A stretch of DNA of 64,000 nucleotides, taken from assembly GCA_002700305.1 (NCBI GenBank), contig PACZ01000040.1:48232-112231 (forward strand). Direction: 5' to 3'. This document shows positions 18,810 through 28,599 of the stretch, piece by piece (the first letter of the stretch is position 1; each line of letters opens with the position of its first letter). The notes under the pieces were generated by a model, which was not told the origin of the DNA, made no database searches, and saw only the letters and a list, made by a program, of their open reading frames with translations. This DNA comes from Hyphomonas sp. Its GTDB lineage: Bacteria > Pseudomonadota > Alphaproteobacteria > Caulobacterales > Hyphomonadaceae. The translations under genes and the position numbers were made by a program.

Positions 18810-18838
18810 TTGACCCGGCGCGCCCGGCCCTGTATTGG
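18810..18838 (+). promoter_or_regulatory. Probable sigma-70 promoter for rpmH-rnpA-yidC
   Basis: TTGACC at 18810-18815 and TATTGG at 18833-18838 are separated by 17 bases, 38 bases before the rpmH start. The -35 matches the alphaproteobacterial TTGAC core and the -10 is moderate. Ribosomal protein genes are expected to have a strong promoter here. Confidence 0.5.
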
Positions 18839-18876
18839 CCCCTTTTTCCGAGACACTTAGCTTCCAGAGCAGACTG

Positions 18877-19011
18877 ATGAAACGCACTTTCCAGCCGAGC
18901 AATCTCCGCCGCAAGCGCACGCACGGCTTCCGTGAGCGCATGTCCACCAAGAACGGCCGCAAGGTCCTGGCTCGCCGCCGCGCGAAGGGCCGCAAGTCCC
19001 TGTCCGCTTAA
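18877..19011 (+). CDS. rpmH: 50S ribosomal protein L34
   Basis: 44 residues, very basic: [19 protein letters not shown], then [20 protein letters not shown], the invariant L34 sequence. The protein binds 23S rRNA in the large subunit. rnpA follows after 36 bases, the order conserved across bacteria. Confidence 0.98.
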   Translation: MKRTFQPSNLRRKRTHGFRERMSTKNGRKVLARRRAKGRKSLSA

Positions 19012-19047
19012 GAACGGCGCCAGTCCGCCTCTCCGAAGGGGACGGCC

Positions 19048-19416
19048 GTGACGGCAGATACCGACAAAGCTTTGATTGAGGTCGTACGCCTGCGCGTGCG
19101 GCCTCAATTCATTTTCGTGCGCGGTGGCCGGGCAGAGCGGCGGAAGTCCCTCGTTGTCCAGGCCCGCAAGCGGGCAGGGGAGGCGCCGGGCGATCATGCC
19201 GGGGCCGGCTTTACCGCCACAAAAAAGATCGGCAATGCCGTCATCCGCAACCGGGCCAAACGGCGCCTTCGCGAGGCTGCACGCCAGTTGCTGCCGCACC
19301 ATGGCCGCCCCGGTTGGGACTATGTGTTCATTGCGCGTCAGGATACCGCTGATATTGGCTGGCCCCGTTTGCTTGACGATATGGAAAGCGCACTGATAAG
19401 CCTCGCCGCTGATTAA
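19048..19416 (+). CDS. rnpA: Ribonuclease P protein component
   Basis: 122 residues. FTATKKIGNAVIRNRAKRRL holds the RNR signature of the RNase P protein, which assists the catalytic RNA in cutting 5' leaders from pre-tRNA. GTG start at 19048 behind GAAGGGG. It follows rpmH and precedes yidC in the standard order. Confidence 0.96.
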   Translation: MTADTDKALIEVVRLRVRPQFIFVRGGRAERRKSLVVQARKRAGEAPGDHAGAGFTATKKIGNAVIRNRAKRRLREAARQLLPHHGRPGWDYVFIARQDTADIGWPRLLDDMESALISLAAD

Positions 19417-19466
19417 CCCCCGCCGCCCGTCCGGGCGATCCTGCTTCAAGATTCCGGGACCCCGAG

Positions 19467-21287
19467 ATGGAAAAAGAAGACCAGCGCAATTTTCTGCTCG
19501 CAATGGTGCTGATGATCGCGCTCGTGCTCGGCTATCAGAAATTCTTCGTCGAGCCGGCACAGAAGAAATTTGATGCGCAGCAGGCAGCCATCGAAGCGGA
19601 AACCCAGAACAAGACCGCCGATACAGGCGTGCCCGCGATCGACCAGCTGAAGCCGGTCGAAGAGGCGCTGGCCGACAGTCCGCGGGTCGATCTGGAAAGC
19701 AAGGGGGTCGATGGATCGATCCGTCTTGCCGGTTCGCGTATCGATGATGTCAGCCTGCGCGATTATTATCTGACGGTGGAAAAGAAGCAGGAAGTGCTCC
19801 TGTTCCGGCCGGAAAACAGCGAGTACGGCTATTTCGCCACTTACTACTGGGCCTCCGGCGACACGCTGGTGGCCGGACGCAATTCTCCCTGGACCCTGGT
19901 CTCAGGTGACAAGCTGACCCCGACCTCGCCAATTGTCCTGAAGCTGGAAGGCGACGGCGTCACCATCGAGCGGACCATTTCGCTCGATGAGAATTACATG
20001 TTCACCTTCAACGACAAGGTGACCAACACGTCCGACGTGCCGCGCACTTTCCGTGCGGTCGGCTCGCTGGAGCGGTTCGGCGACTATAAGGGCTTCCTGG
20101 AAGCAACCGACCCCGGCTCTTCCGTCTCGACGGCTGCGCATATGGGCCTGATGGGCCAGACCGACGGTTCGCTGCGCATGAAGAAGTTCAAAGGCCTTTA
20201 TGCCATGAAGAGCATCAAGGGCGAATCGGCTGACGGAACGTTCCCAGCGCCGAATGGCGGCTGGTGGGGCCTGTCGGACAAATACTGGCTGGGCGCGCTG
20301 ATCCCGCAGCAGGACATGTTCTTCGCGGGCATGATCGACAAGCGCAAGCTTGCCACGGGCAAGGATCTGGAACTTCGCACCGAGTCCGCCACGCTGGACC
20401 TCGCCCCGGGCGCCAGCGCCACGATGGAGAACCGTATCTTCGCCGGCGCCAAGCGCTACGAGGTGCTGAAGGATTACGAGAAGAATCTCGGCATTCCGAA
20501 GTTCGAAGATGCCATCGACTGGGGCATGCTGTTCTTCCTGACCAAGCCGTTCTTCTATGCGCTTGAATGGCTGTCCGGCATTGTCGGCTCATTCGGCTGG
20601 GCGATCCTGGCCTTTACGGTGCTCGTCAAGCTGCCGCTCGTGCCGCTCTACAATCAGAGCTACAAGTCGATGGCGAAGATGAAGAAGCTGCAGGAGCCGA
20701 CACAGGAAATCCGCGAACGCTTCAAGGCCGATCCGCAGCGCCAGCAGCAGGAAATCATGAAGCTCTACAAGGAAGAGGGGGCGAACCCGCTGGGCGGCTG
20801 CCTGCCCATCCTTGTAACCATCCCGATCTTCTTTGCCCTGTTCAAGACGCTCTACGCCACGATCGAGATGCGCCACGCCCCTTTCATGTTCCTGAAGGAT
20901 CTGTCGGCGCCGGATCCGACGGCCATCGGTAATCTGTTCGGCCTGATCCCGTGGTGGTCTGCGGCGGATCTCAAATCCATTCCGTTCATCGGCATGGTGA
21001 TCGGCGTGGGTATCCTGCCGATCCTGTACGGCGCGACAATGGCCGCCCTGCAGACCCTGTCACCGCCGCCGCCAGACCCGATGCAGCGCCGCATGATCCA
21101 GTTCATGCCTCTGATCTTCCTGTTCGTGTTCGGAGGATTCCCCGCCGGCCTGGTCATGTATTATGTGTGGTCGAACACGCTGTCCTTTATTCAGCAGTAC
21201 TTCATCATGCGCCGGAACGGGGTCGACACCGAGATTGGCAAATTCGTGAAAAAGCTGTTCTCGGGCGGCAAGGAACCTGCCAGCTGA
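19467..21287 (+). CDS. yidC: Membrane protein insertase YidC
   Basis: 606 residues. An N-terminal membrane helix (FLLAMVLMIALVLGY) is followed by a large periplasmic beta-domain to about residue 350, then the Oxa1-like core starting at GSFGWAILAFTVLVKLPLV. The groove residue that is Arg in E. coli appears as Lys in TVLVKLPLVPL, retaining the positive charge. SYKSMAKMKKLQ and NPLGGCLPILVTIPIFFALF are family signatures. Inserts and folds inner-membrane proteins alone or with SecYEG. yihA follows after four bases. Confidence 0.98.
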   Translation: MEKEDQRNFLLAMVLMIALVLGYQKFFVEPAQKKFDAQQAAIEAETQNKTADTGVPAIDQLKPVEEALADSPRVDLESKGVDGSIRLAGSRIDDVSLRDYYLTVEKKQEVLLFRPENSEYGYFATYYWASGDTLVAGRNSPWTLVSGDKLTPTSPIVLKLEGDGVTIERTISLDENYMFTFNDKVTNTSDVPRTFRAVGSLERFGDYKGFLEATDPGSSVSTAAHMGLMGQTDGSLRMKKFKGLYAMKSIKGESADGTFPAPNGGWWGLSDKYWLGALIPQQDMFFAGMIDKRKLATGKDLELRTESATLDLAPGASATMENRIFAGAKRYEVLKDYEKNLGIPKFEDAIDWGMLFFLTKPFFYALEWLSGIVGSFGWAILAFTVLVKLPLVPLYNQSYKSMAKMKKLQEPTQEIRERFKADPQRQQQEIMKLYKEEGANPLGGCLPILVTIPIFFALFKTLYATIEMRHAPFMFLKDLSAPDPTAIGNLFGLIPWWSAADLKSIPFIGMVIGVGILPILYGATMAALQTLSPPPPDPMQRRMIQFMPLIFLFVFGGFPAGLVMYYVWSNTLSFIQQYFIMRRNGVDTEIGKFVKKLFSGGKEPAS

Positions 21288-21291
21288 TCCG

Positions 21292-21948
21292 ATGACGGAA
21301 GAAGCATCCCCCACCGAGCCCGGCTTCAGTGAAGAAGCCCTGGAAGCGGGCCGTCTCCTGTTTGCGGGCGATGCCACCTTCGTCATGGGTGTGGTGAACC
21401 TGAAACAGCTGCCGCCGGCCGACCGGACAGAGGTTTGTTTCGCCGGCCGGTCGAATGTCGGCAAGTCCAGCCTGATCAATGCGTTGACCAACCGGGCAAA
21501 ACTGGCACGTTCCTCGGCTGAACCAGGCCGGACGCGCGAGCTCAACTATTTTGACGTTGGCGAAGGCCAGCTCTACCTCGTGGACCTTCCGGGCTTCGGC
21601 TATGCCAAAGTGTCCCGGTCGCAAACCGAAGCGTGGACGCGCCTGACCAAGTCATACCTGCGCGGGCGCCCGTCTCTGCGCCGGGTGTTCCTTCTGGTCG
21701 ACGCGCGCCGCGGCCTGATGGACACGGATGAAGAGGTGATGGACATGATGGACAAGTCCGCCGTCACCTACCAGATCGTCCTGACCAAGGTGGACAAGCT
21801 GGCGAAAGGCGAGGTCGACAAGCTGGCCTCCAAGATTGCCGAAAAACTGAAGAAGCGCGGCGCAGCGCATCCCGTCGTGCGGATGACCTCGGCCGAAAAG
21901 GGCTGGGGCATGCCCGAGCTTCGGGCTGAAATCGCCGGACTGGTCTAG
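21292..21948 (+). CDS. yihA: Ribosome biogenesis GTPase YihA/YsxC (EngB)
   Basis: 218 residues. G1 GRSNVGKS at 52-59, G3 DLPGFGYAK, G4 TKVDKL; PGRTRELNYF is the switch I region typical of EngB. Needed for 50S subunit assembly. It starts four bases after yidC, forming rpmH-rnpA-yidC-yihA. The stop overlaps the convergent acylase stop. Confidence 0.96.
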   Translation: MTEEASPTEPGFSEEALEAGRLLFAGDATFVMGVVNLKQLPPADRTEVCFAGRSNVGKSSLINALTNRAKLARSSAEPGRTRELNYFDVGEGQLYLVDLPGFGYAKVSRSQTEAWTRLTKSYLRGRPSLRRVFLLVDARRGLMDTDEEVMDMMDKSAVTYQIVLTKVDKLAKGEVDKLASKIAEKLKKRGAAHPVVRMTSAEKGWGMPELRAEIAGLV

Positions 21949-24107
21949 TCGGCAATCTGGCCGGGATGATAGCGCCGTGTGGCGCTTTCCGCGATTGCCA
22001 GCCAGTCCAGATGCGCGCGGCGCCAATTCTCCATCGCGAACAGCTCCGCCTGGTCTGCATAATGCGCTGAGTTCGGGTCGAGCGTTGCAGACCCGAAGGG
22101 ATGAATGACGCGGGCCGTCTGATTGCCGTCGGCATCCCATTCCACCAGCGCGATCCATGTGTCGCCGGCATTCATGTGGAGCGTACCATCGTCGCGGATC
22201 TCTGCCGGATAGACTGCGCGCAGCGTGTCCGGCCCGCCGCTGATCGGCCAGGTCTGCTCCCCGCGGGCGAGCTTGTTCACCTCGCCCCATTCCGGATCGA
22301 TCCGGCCATGATGCTCCATCAGCCAGCTGACGGCCTCCCGGAAGGCCGTTTCCGGCTCAGGGGGCGGCACATGGGTGTAGCGGGCGGTGATCTCCCGAAG
22401 CGTTGTCAGCCCGCCAAGCGCCGCATGTTGGGACTGCATATCCATGTTGAAATCCCATTCGGCAAGGAAGGCGGCCGCCTCGGCCATGTCCGGTTCATCG
22501 CTCCAGTCATGCGCCAGCACCGCCTCGACCACCCGTTGCGCTTCGGACCCGTCGGCATAGGCTGTGTCAAACTTGATCGAGAGGAGGCGCGCCCGGTCCA
22601 TGGTGGCGGTCCCGTCCGTCAGTTCCATGATGCGCAGGGCGCGGTTTGTCTGGTTGGTCTGCAGGCCCATGCTTTGCGGGAAATCTTCCGGCGTCAGATT
22701 GCCCGGCCCGTCCGTTGCGCTGTAGGGCGTGTTGTTGGCGTTGAAGACAAAGCCCGAGGCGGGATTGATCAGCATCGGCACCTCTGACCAGTCGCGGTAG
22801 CCGTCCCAGATAAGGTCCGACCGGTCGCCGGGCAGATCGCCGCTCCAGTCCCAGGCATCGTCACGGTCTGGATACTGGGCATTGTGGATAAAGCCGACAT
22901 TCCCGTCCTTGTCCGCGAAAACATAATTGATCGAGGGCAGGGCGTTCAGCGACATGGCGTCGAGGAAACTGACGAGCCCCGTGGACTTGTTCAGCCGGTA
23001 GTATTGTTCCAGCTGGCGGATCTCGCCCATGCCGGCATAGCGTATGGCATAGGTGCCTGTCGGCGCTTCAATCACCGGTCCGTGGGCGGAACGCAGGACA
23101 GGGCGTTTCACTTTCAGCGCAAACGGCCCCCACAGTTTCACATGCAGTATGGCGGTGGATTTCTCGAAATCCTGCCAATCCCCGTCGAGCAGGTACTGGT
23201 TCTTGTTGTCCGGGTTTCTTGTCAGGACGTAGGTGTCCGACAGGTCCTGCGCGCTGACGGTGTTGGCCCAGCCGATGTCACGGTTGAAGCCGTGCAGGAT
23301 CACCGGTGTGCCCGGGAAGATGCCGCCGGTAATGTCGAGGCCTTCGCCGGAAGCAATATGGGCTTCGTACCAGGCGACCGGCCCGGTCAGCGGCTGGTGG
23401 GAATTGATGATCAGCCGGGTGACCCCGTCCCCGCTGCGGGCAGGGGACACGGCAAACGCATTCGATCCACGCTCGGACAGCGCTTTCGGTGCCATCAGAA
23501 AGGCTTTCCGGTCGCCCTGCGGGTCCAGCGCGATGGACTGGGTATAATCGTCCGAGAAGAGACCGGTCAGCGTCTCGTCGAGACCATAGAAGAAGGGCGT
23601 CTTGAACAGGAAGCCGGCGACGATGTCCTGCGGGGTGAAGGGGGCAAGCCCTGTCCAGGTTTCGTCCGGGTGCTCCGAGGCATAAAGGTTCAGCCCGGCG
23701 GCATAGGCTTCGGCGATCGCTTTCACGTCATCGGGAATGTCGGTTTCGTAGCGGGCATCGATCGTGTCCCAGACGCCGAGAAGCGAGACGAGATAATCCG
23801 CCGGCGCTGCGTCTTTTCCCCGGTACCGGGCCAGCTTGCCGCGCGTGACGGCGACGACTTCCTGGATCGTCTCGAAATCATCCTCGGCGTGGGCATAAGC
23901 GAGGCCGAAGGAGGCGTCCTGGTCCCGCTTGCCGCGGATGTGGGGCACGCCATATTCGTCGCGCAGGATTTCCGCGTCATAGGCGTCCGCGGACGCGGCC
24001 AGTACAGCTGCAGGCGGGTTGGCGGGCAGGGGATCCCAGAGCATCACGCCAGCACCTGCAAGGACAATTGCGGCGAGCCCCGCCAGACCGGACAGAATTC
24101 GTATCAT
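21945..24107 (-). CDS. Penicillin-acylase-family N-terminal nucleophile hydrolase
   Basis: 720 residues. A signal or membrane anchor (residues 1-25) precedes the alpha chain (EILRDEYGVPHIRG). The autoproteolysis and nucleophile site is GSNAFAVS, where the serine becomes the N-terminus of the beta chain. INSHQPLTGP and FPGTPVILHGFNRDIGWANT are conserved beta-chain blocks. Family members deacylate penicillins, acyl-homoserine lactones or other amides in the periplasm; the substrate here is unknown. The start at 24107 has AGGAAA upstream. Confidence 0.93.
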   Translation of the reverse strand: MIRILSGLAGLAAIVLAGAGVMLWDPLPANPPAAVLAASADAYDAEILRDEYGVPHIRGKRDQDASFGLAYAHAEDDFETIQEVVAVTRGKLARYRGKDAAPADYLVSLLGVWDTIDARYETDIPDDVKAIAEAYAAGLNLYASEHPDETWTGLAPFTPQDIVAGFLFKTPFFYGLDETLTGLFSDDYTQSIALDPQGDRKAFLMAPKALSERGSNAFAVSPARSGDGVTRLIINSHQPLTGPVAWYEAHIASGEGLDITGGIFPGTPVILHGFNRDIGWANTVSAQDLSDTYVLTRNPDNKNQYLLDGDWQDFEKSTAILHVKLWGPFALKVKRPVLRSAHGPVIEAPTGTYAIRYAGMGEIRQLEQYYRLNKSTGLVSFLDAMSLNALPSINYVFADKDGNVGFIHNAQYPDRDDAWDWSGDLPGDRSDLIWDGYRDWSEVPMLINPASGFVFNANNTPYSATDGPGNLTPEDFPQSMGLQTNQTNRALRIMELTDGTATMDRARLLSIKFDTAYADGSEAQRVVEAVLAHDWSDEPDMAEAAAFLAEWDFNMDMQSQHAALGGLTTLREITARYTHVPPPEPETAFREAVSWLMEHHGRIDPEWGEVNKLARGEQTWPISGGPDTLRAVYPAEIRDDGTLHMNAGDTWIALVEWDADGNQTARVIHPFGSATLDPNSAHYADQAELFAMENWRRAHLDWLAIAESATRRYHPGQIAD

Positions 24108-24272
24108 CTGTAGTGTTTCCTGCACCCCATTCAGCTTTGGACCTTAAAAGGCTTTTCCCGCCCGGCAAGCGGCTTATCGGCATGGGGGAAATTCCGGATG
24201 CCGGCCGCGCATCCCGATTGCCGCGGCGAATAGGCGTTTCACCCGGCCGCAAAGCGCGTTAAAGGGGCGGCC

Positions 24273-25169
24273 ATGACTGACGAGTTCTCTGCCGCCCAAT
24301 TCACCGCGAAGACCCTGTCCGAAGCGCTGCCCTATATCCAGCGCTATGCAGGGCAGATCATTGTCGTGAAATATGGCGGCCACGCCATGGTGGACGAAAC
24401 CCTGTCCGCCATGTTCGCCCGCGATGTGGTCCTGCTGAAGACGCTGGGCATTCATCCGGTCATCGTGCATGGCGGCGGCCCGCAGATCGGCAAGCTGCTG
24501 GACCGGCTGGGCATCGTCTCGGAATTCAAGGGCGGCCTGCGCGTGACCGACGAAGCGACGATGGAAGTCGTGGAGATGGTCCTCTCCGGTCCGATCAACA
24601 AATCCATTGTCCGGGCGGTCAATCAGGCGGGCGGCCTGGCTGTGGGCCTGTCGGGTTCGGATGGCCAGCTGCTGCAGGCGACCAAGGCCACCAAGACCGA
24701 ACGCGATCCGGACAGCCATATCGAACAAGTGCTGGACCTTGGCTTTGTCGGCGAGCCGACCGGCGTGGACACGAGCGTGATCGAGGCTCTTCTGAAGGCC
24801 GATTCGCAGCTGATCCCGGTCGTTGCCCCGGTGGCCATGGGACCGGACGGGCATCGCTTCAACGTGAATGCCGACACGGCGGCCGGCGCGCTTGCCGAGG
24901 CGCTGGGGGCCAGCCGCCTGATGCTGCTGACAGATGTCGCCGGCGTGCTGGACAAGGACAAGAAATTGATGCGCGACATCCCTGTGGACGACATTCCGCG
25001 CCTGATCGAAGACGGCACAGCTGTTGGCGGCATGATACCGAAGCTTGAAACCGCGGCCCATTCCGTAAATCATGGTGTCGGGGCGGCGGTTATTCTGGAT
25101 GGACGTGCGCCGCACGCCCTCCTCATGGAGCTGTTTACCGAACATGGCGCTGGAACGCTCATTTCGTAA
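24273..25169 (+). CDS. argB: Acetylglutamate kinase
   Basis: Phosphorylates N-acetylglutamate (second step of arginine synthesis). 298 residues, with the N-terminal helix of the hexameric arginine-sensitive type. [20 protein letters not shown] and [17 protein letters not shown] are amino-acid-kinase signatures, and [10 protein letters not shown] is the C-terminal one. The last 26 bases overlap the start of the DUF1036 gene. Arginine feedback control is inferred from the family. Confidence 0.97.
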   Translation: MTDEFSAAQFTAKTLSEALPYIQRYAGQIIVVKYGGHAMVDETLSAMFARDVVLLKTLGIHPVIVHGGGPQIGKLLDRLGIVSEFKGGLRVTDEATMEVVEMVLSGPINKSIVRAVNQAGGLAVGLSGSDGQLLQATKATKTERDPDSHIEQVLDLGFVGEPTGVDTSVIEALLKADSQLIPVVAPVAMGPDGHRFNVNADTAAGALAEALGASRLMLLTDVAGVLDKDKKLMRDIPVDDIPRLIEDGTAVGGMIPKLETAAHSVNHGVGAAVILDGRAPHALLMELFTEHGAGTLIS

Positions 25170-26190
25170 CGTCCTGGTGGTCCTTGCGGCTGCTGTCTGT
25201 TTCCCTGTCCTGACCGCGACCGCGCAAGCGTCCGGCGCGAAGGATGGCTGGAAGCTGTGTAACAAGACGTCCTACATCATCGATGCCGCCATTGGCGTGC
25301 CGGAAGAGAAAGACGTCACCGTCGAAGGCTGGATGAAGCTGCGACCTGGCGAGTGCAAGGTGGTGGTCGAGACGCCGCTGGAGCCGAAATATCATTTCCT
25401 CTATGCGCGCACCTCGCCGGCCCATCGCGGCGGACCGCGCGAATGGGGCGGGCGCACGGAGCTGTGTGTCGACCCGACTGGCAGTTTCACGCTGGAAAAC
25501 CCGCCTGAATGCGCCCCGATGGGGCTGGAAGCGCGCGGTTTCCGGGCGGTGGAGATTTCCAGCAAGGTGCGCTGGACGACCGACCTGACCGAGATCGAGA
25601 ATTACAGCCTGGACAAGGCCCGCGCGGCGGGGCTGCAGCGCCTCCTTGAGGAGGCCGGGATCACCAGCGGCGCCATCGACGGGAATATCGGCCGGCGCAC
25701 CCGGCTCGCCATCGGGGAGTTCCTGAAGCAGAACAATCTGCCTGCCACGACGTCAGACGATGACCTGATCGATTTTCTGGAACAGGTGGCCAAGGACCGG
25801 GGCCGGAATGTCGGCTTCAACCTCTGTAACCGCACCAAGAAGCGTATCTGGAGCGCCATCGCCCGGCGCGGGGCCGAAGGCTGGGAAAGCCGGGGTTGGT
25901 GGCTGCTGGAAGCAGGCGGCTGTGCCCGCGTGATCGACCGGCCGCTGCGTGGCACCGAATACTATGTCTATGGCGAGATGGAGGACGGCTCCAAGATCCG
26001 CACCCTGTCCAAGGCATCGGATGCGTTCTGCGTGGGCCATGCGAAATTCGCGATTGCCGGGCGCGACCAGTGCGAAGCCTCGGCCTATCGCACCGCCCTG
26101 TTTGCCGCGACGCCCCCGCCGACAGAGCGCAAGCTGGTCTTTGAATTCTTCGAGCGGGACTTTGCCAAGGCGAGCGGCAATGACCGCTAG
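25144..26190 (+). CDS. Exported protein with two DUF1036 domains around a PG-binding-like linker
   Basis: 348 residues. A hydrophobic signal ([20 protein letters not shown]) precedes a first DUF1036 unit ([28 protein letters not shown]). A helical stretch [20 protein letters not shown], then [10 protein letters not shown], resembles a peptidoglycan-binding type 1 repeat. A second DUF1036 unit follows ([30 protein letters not shown]). Each unit has paired cysteines. The start at 25144 lies inside argB, and the longer frame is a shadow of argB. The function is unknown; a cell-wall location is inferred. The 3' end overlaps the HAD gene by 11 bases. Confidence 0.85.
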   Translation: MALERSFRNVLVVLAAAVCFPVLTATAQASGAKDGWKLCNKTSYIIDAAIGVPEEKDVTVEGWMKLRPGECKVVVETPLEPKYHFLYARTSPAHRGGPREWGGRTELCVDPTGSFTLENPPECAPMGLEARGFRAVEISSKVRWTTDLTEIENYSLDKARAAGLQRLLEEAGITSGAIDGNIGRRTRLAIGEFLKQNNLPATTSDDDLIDFLEQVAKDRGRNVGFNLCNRTKKRIWSAIARRGAEGWESRGWWLLEAGGCARVIDRPLRGTEYYVYGEMEDGSKIRTLSKASDAFCVGHAKFAIAGRDQCEASAYRTALFAATPPPTERKLVFEFFERDFAKASGNDR

Positions 26191-26926
26191 GTCCGCCGGC
26201 GTCCACATCGCCCCGTTCGGGAAGTTCGACCACGTCACGGACTGGGTCTTCGATCTCGACAACACACTATATCCGGCCGAGTGCGACCTCTTTGCCGAGA
26301 TCGATACACGGATGACGGCCTTCGTCTCCCGCGCGCTCGCCCTGCCGCCGGTCGAAGCGCGGAAGGTCCAGAAGGATTATTACAAGACCTATGGCACCAC
26401 CCTGTCGGGTCTGATGCATGTGAACCGGATCGAGCCGGCCGATTTCCTGCACTATGTGCACGACATCGACCTGTCGCCACTGCCAGACCTGCCGGACCTG
26501 CGCGCCGCGATCGAGGCGCTGCCGGGCCGGAAGTTCGTCTACACCAATGGTTCGCGCCGCCATGCCGAACGCGTGACGGAAAAGATGGGTCTCTCCCACC
26601 TGTTCCATGACAGTTTCGGCATTGAGGATGCGGCCTACACGCCCAAGCCGAAGCAGGATTCCTATGACCGTTTCTGCGGTCTGCACGGCGTCGACCCGAA
26701 ACAGGCGATCTTTTTCGAGGACCTTGCCCGCAACCTGCTGCCGGCCAAGGATATGGGCTTCACCACGGTGCTGGTTCATTCCGAAAAGGACTGGAGCCAT
26801 GAGCCTGTCGAGGCCCGCCCTGCGACGCTTGAGGATATTTTGAAGGATGACGGGCCCGACCACATCGACTATGTCACGGGCGACCTTGCGGCCTTCCTCG
26901 AAGCGGCGCGGGATACGCTGAAATAA
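26180..26926 (+). CDS. HAD-family pyrimidine 5'-nucleotidase (SDT1-like)
   Basis: 248 residues. VFDLDNTLYP carries the catalytic HAD aspartates, VYTNGSRRHA is motif II, and PKPKQDSYD plus FFEDLARNL are motifs III and IV. The DNTLYP variant with a helical cap is typical of the SDT1/pyrimidine 5'-nucleotidase branch, which dephosphorylates UMP/CMP. ATG at 26180 overlaps the DUF1036 stop by 11 bases. It lies between argB and dapD, an order common in alphaproteobacteria. Confidence 0.9.
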   Translation: MTARSAGVHIAPFGKFDHVTDWVFDLDNTLYPAECDLFAEIDTRMTAFVSRALALPPVEARKVQKDYYKTYGTTLSGLMHVNRIEPADFLHYVHDIDLSPLPDLPDLRAAIEALPGRKFVYTNGSRRHAERVTEKMGLSHLFHDSFGIEDAAYTPKPKQDSYDRFCGLHGVDPKQAIFFEDLARNLLPAKDMGFTTVLVHSEKDWSHEPVEARPATLEDILKDDGPDHIDYVTGDLAAFLEAARDTLK

Positions 26927-26950
26927 AACCAAAGACCTGGGGGATAACCC

Positions 26951-27778
26951 ATGACCGATGCCCTTGCCCGTGTGATCGATTCTGCCTGGGAGGCCCGCGA
27001 CACGCTCTCGACCGACACGAAAGGCGAAGTGCGCGATGTCGTGGATGCCGCCATTGACCTGATCGACAAAGGTGAGGCCCGCGTTGCCGAGAAGGGCGCT
27101 GACGGGGAATGGGTTGTGCACCAGTGGCTGAAAAAGGCCGTGCTGCTTTCTTTCCGCCTCAACGCCAATGGCATGATCGGCGGCGTGCCGGGCGGCGGCA
27201 ACTGGTGGGACAAGGTGCCGTCAAAGTTCGAAGGCTGGGGCGAGACCGAGTTCAGGGAAGCCGGCTTCCGCGCCGTTCCGCCCTGCGCCGTGCGCCGGGG
27301 TGCGTTTGTCGCGCCGAACGCCGTGCTGATGCCGTCTTATGTGAATATCGGCGCCTATGTCGGCGAAGGCACGATGATCGACACCTGGGCCTCTGTGGGT
27401 TCGTGTGCGCAGGTCGGCGCGAACTGCCACATCTCCGCCGGTACGGGCATCGGCGGCGTGCTGGAGCCGCTGCAGGCGAACCCGACCATCATCGAGGACA
27501 ATTGCTTCATCGGCGCGCGCTCCGAAGTGGTCGAAGGCGTGATCGTGGGGGAGGGGTCTGTCATCGCCATGGGCGTGTTCATCACCCAGTCCACCAAGAT
27601 CGTGAACCGGGCGACCGGCGAGATCAGCTATGGCAAGATCCCGCCTTACTCCGTCGTCGTGCCCGGCACACTGCCGGACAAGAATGGCGGGCCGAGCCTC
27701 GCCTGCGCCGTCATCGTGAAAACAGTCGACGCCCAGACGCGTTCCAAGACCGGCGTGAACGAGCTGCTGCGGGACTAG
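26951..27778 (+). CDS. dapD: 2,3,4,5-tetrahydropyridine-2,6-dicarboxylate N-succinyltransferase
   Basis: Succinylates tetrahydrodipicolinate in the lysine/diaminopimelate pathway. 275 residues: a helical N-domain, then a left-handed beta-helix of hexapeptide repeats ([39 protein letters not shown]) and the C-terminal [21 protein letters not shown] strong GGGGGATAA site precedes the start. Its last 21 bases recur downstream at 28562. Confidence 0.97.
   Translation: MTDALARVIDSAWEARDTLSTDTKGEVRDVVDAAIDLIDKGEARVAEKGADGEWVVHQWLKKAVLLSFRLNANGMIGGVPGGGNWWDKVPSKFEGWGETEFREAGFRAVPPCAVRRGAFVAPNAVLMPSYVNIGAYVGEGTMIDTWASVGSCAQVGANCHISAGTGIGGVLEPLQANPTIIEDNCFIGARSEVVEGVIVGEGSVIAMGVFITQSTKIVNRATGEISYGKIPPYSVVVPGTLPDKNGGPSLACAVIVKTVDAQTRSKTGVNELLRD
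27758..27778 (+). repeat. dapD tail, copy 1 of a 21-bp near-repeat
   Basis: AACGAGCTGCTGCGGGACTAG encodes NELLRD-stop at the end of dapD. The copy at 28562-28582 matches at 19 of 21 bases in the same orientation. Confidence 0.75.
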
Positions 27779-27839
27779 ATAGCGCCTTCTGGTTGTTTTG
27801 ATGTGAGTGTTGTGCCACCTTTGAGAGTAAGGGGGTGCC

Positions 27840-28544
27840 ATGCGGAAAATGTCGATTCTCTCTGGGTTCGCCCTTGTGCTGGCGGCTTGCGCCACAACAG
27901 ATCCGGCGGGCCTGCCTGTTCCTGAAGCTGCGTCCACAACGCTGCCAAAGAATCCCGAGGCTGCTGGGATGACGGCCAGGTTTGCCGGTCTGATGGAGCA
28001 GAAGCTTCCAATACTGGACAGGCTCGCCGTCATCACGGCGCGGGATCAGTATGTCCGGAAAGTGCTCATCCCGATGTTTTCGGACGACGCGCTGGATCCG
28101 GAGGTCCGGACAGATTTCCAGTCGGCCGCTGGCGCTTATGTTTCTCAGGTCGATGCGATCAACACCGCAGAACTCAAGCGGATCCTGCAGGAATATTCCT
28201 GGGCGGACATCATCGAAGGTGATCCGCAATTGTTCAAAACGGCCTTCCACGTCGTACAGCATTCGCCGGATAAAGCCTTCCGCGCCGAAGTGCTTGCGGA
28301 AATCGGTCCCTTTGCGGAGCGCGGAGATATAGACGGGCAGGAATATGCCCTGATGTACGACCGTGTCGAACTCGCCGCCGGGCGGCAGCAGCTCTACGGG
28401 TCGCAGTACAAATGCGTGGACGGGCAGTATGACATCCATGACCTGAAGGATCCGGAAGGCGTCGACGCGCGCCGTGCCCGGCTGGGCATGCAGCCCCTTC
28501 AGGATTATCTGGAACAGGGGCGCGAATTTTACGGCCCCTGCTGA
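27840..28544 (+). CDS. DUF6624-like lipoprotein
   Basis: 234 residues with a lipoprotein signal ending LVLAAC (Cys17). The RDQYVRK start of the domain, FHVVQHSPDKAFRAEVL, YALMYDRVELAAGRQQLYGS and RRARLGMQPLQDYL fit the DUF6624 pattern, a family without a known reaction. It is flanked by the dapD stop (61 bases upstream) and by a second copy of the dapD tail downstream, suggesting it was inserted next to dapD by duplication or recombination. It faces the S41 gene tail to tail. Confidence 0.82.
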   Translation: MRKMSILSGFALVLAACATTDPAGLPVPEAASTTLPKNPEAAGMTARFAGLMEQKLPILDRLAVITARDQYVRKVLIPMFSDDALDPEVRTDFQSAAGAYVSQVDAINTAELKRILQEYSWADIIEGDPQLFKTAFHVVQHSPDKAFRAEVLAEIGPFAERGDIDGQEYALMYDRVELAAGRQQLYGSQYKCVDGQYDIHDLKDPEGVDARRARLGMQPLQDYLEQGREFYGPC

Positions 28545-28561
28545 ATTGCGTTTCTGCACGT

Positions 28562-28582
28562 AACGAACTGCTGCGGGACCAG
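28562..28582 (+). repeat. dapD tail, copy 2 of a 21-bp near-repeat
   Basis: AACGAACTGCTGCGGGACCAG differs from the dapD tail only by a synonymous GAG/GAA change and a T/C in the stop codon. It would read NELLRDQ in frame. It lies 18 bases after the DUF6624 gene and is not part of a gene I can define. Confidence 0.7.
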
Positions 28583-28599
28583 GCGTTTCGCGCCCCTGT

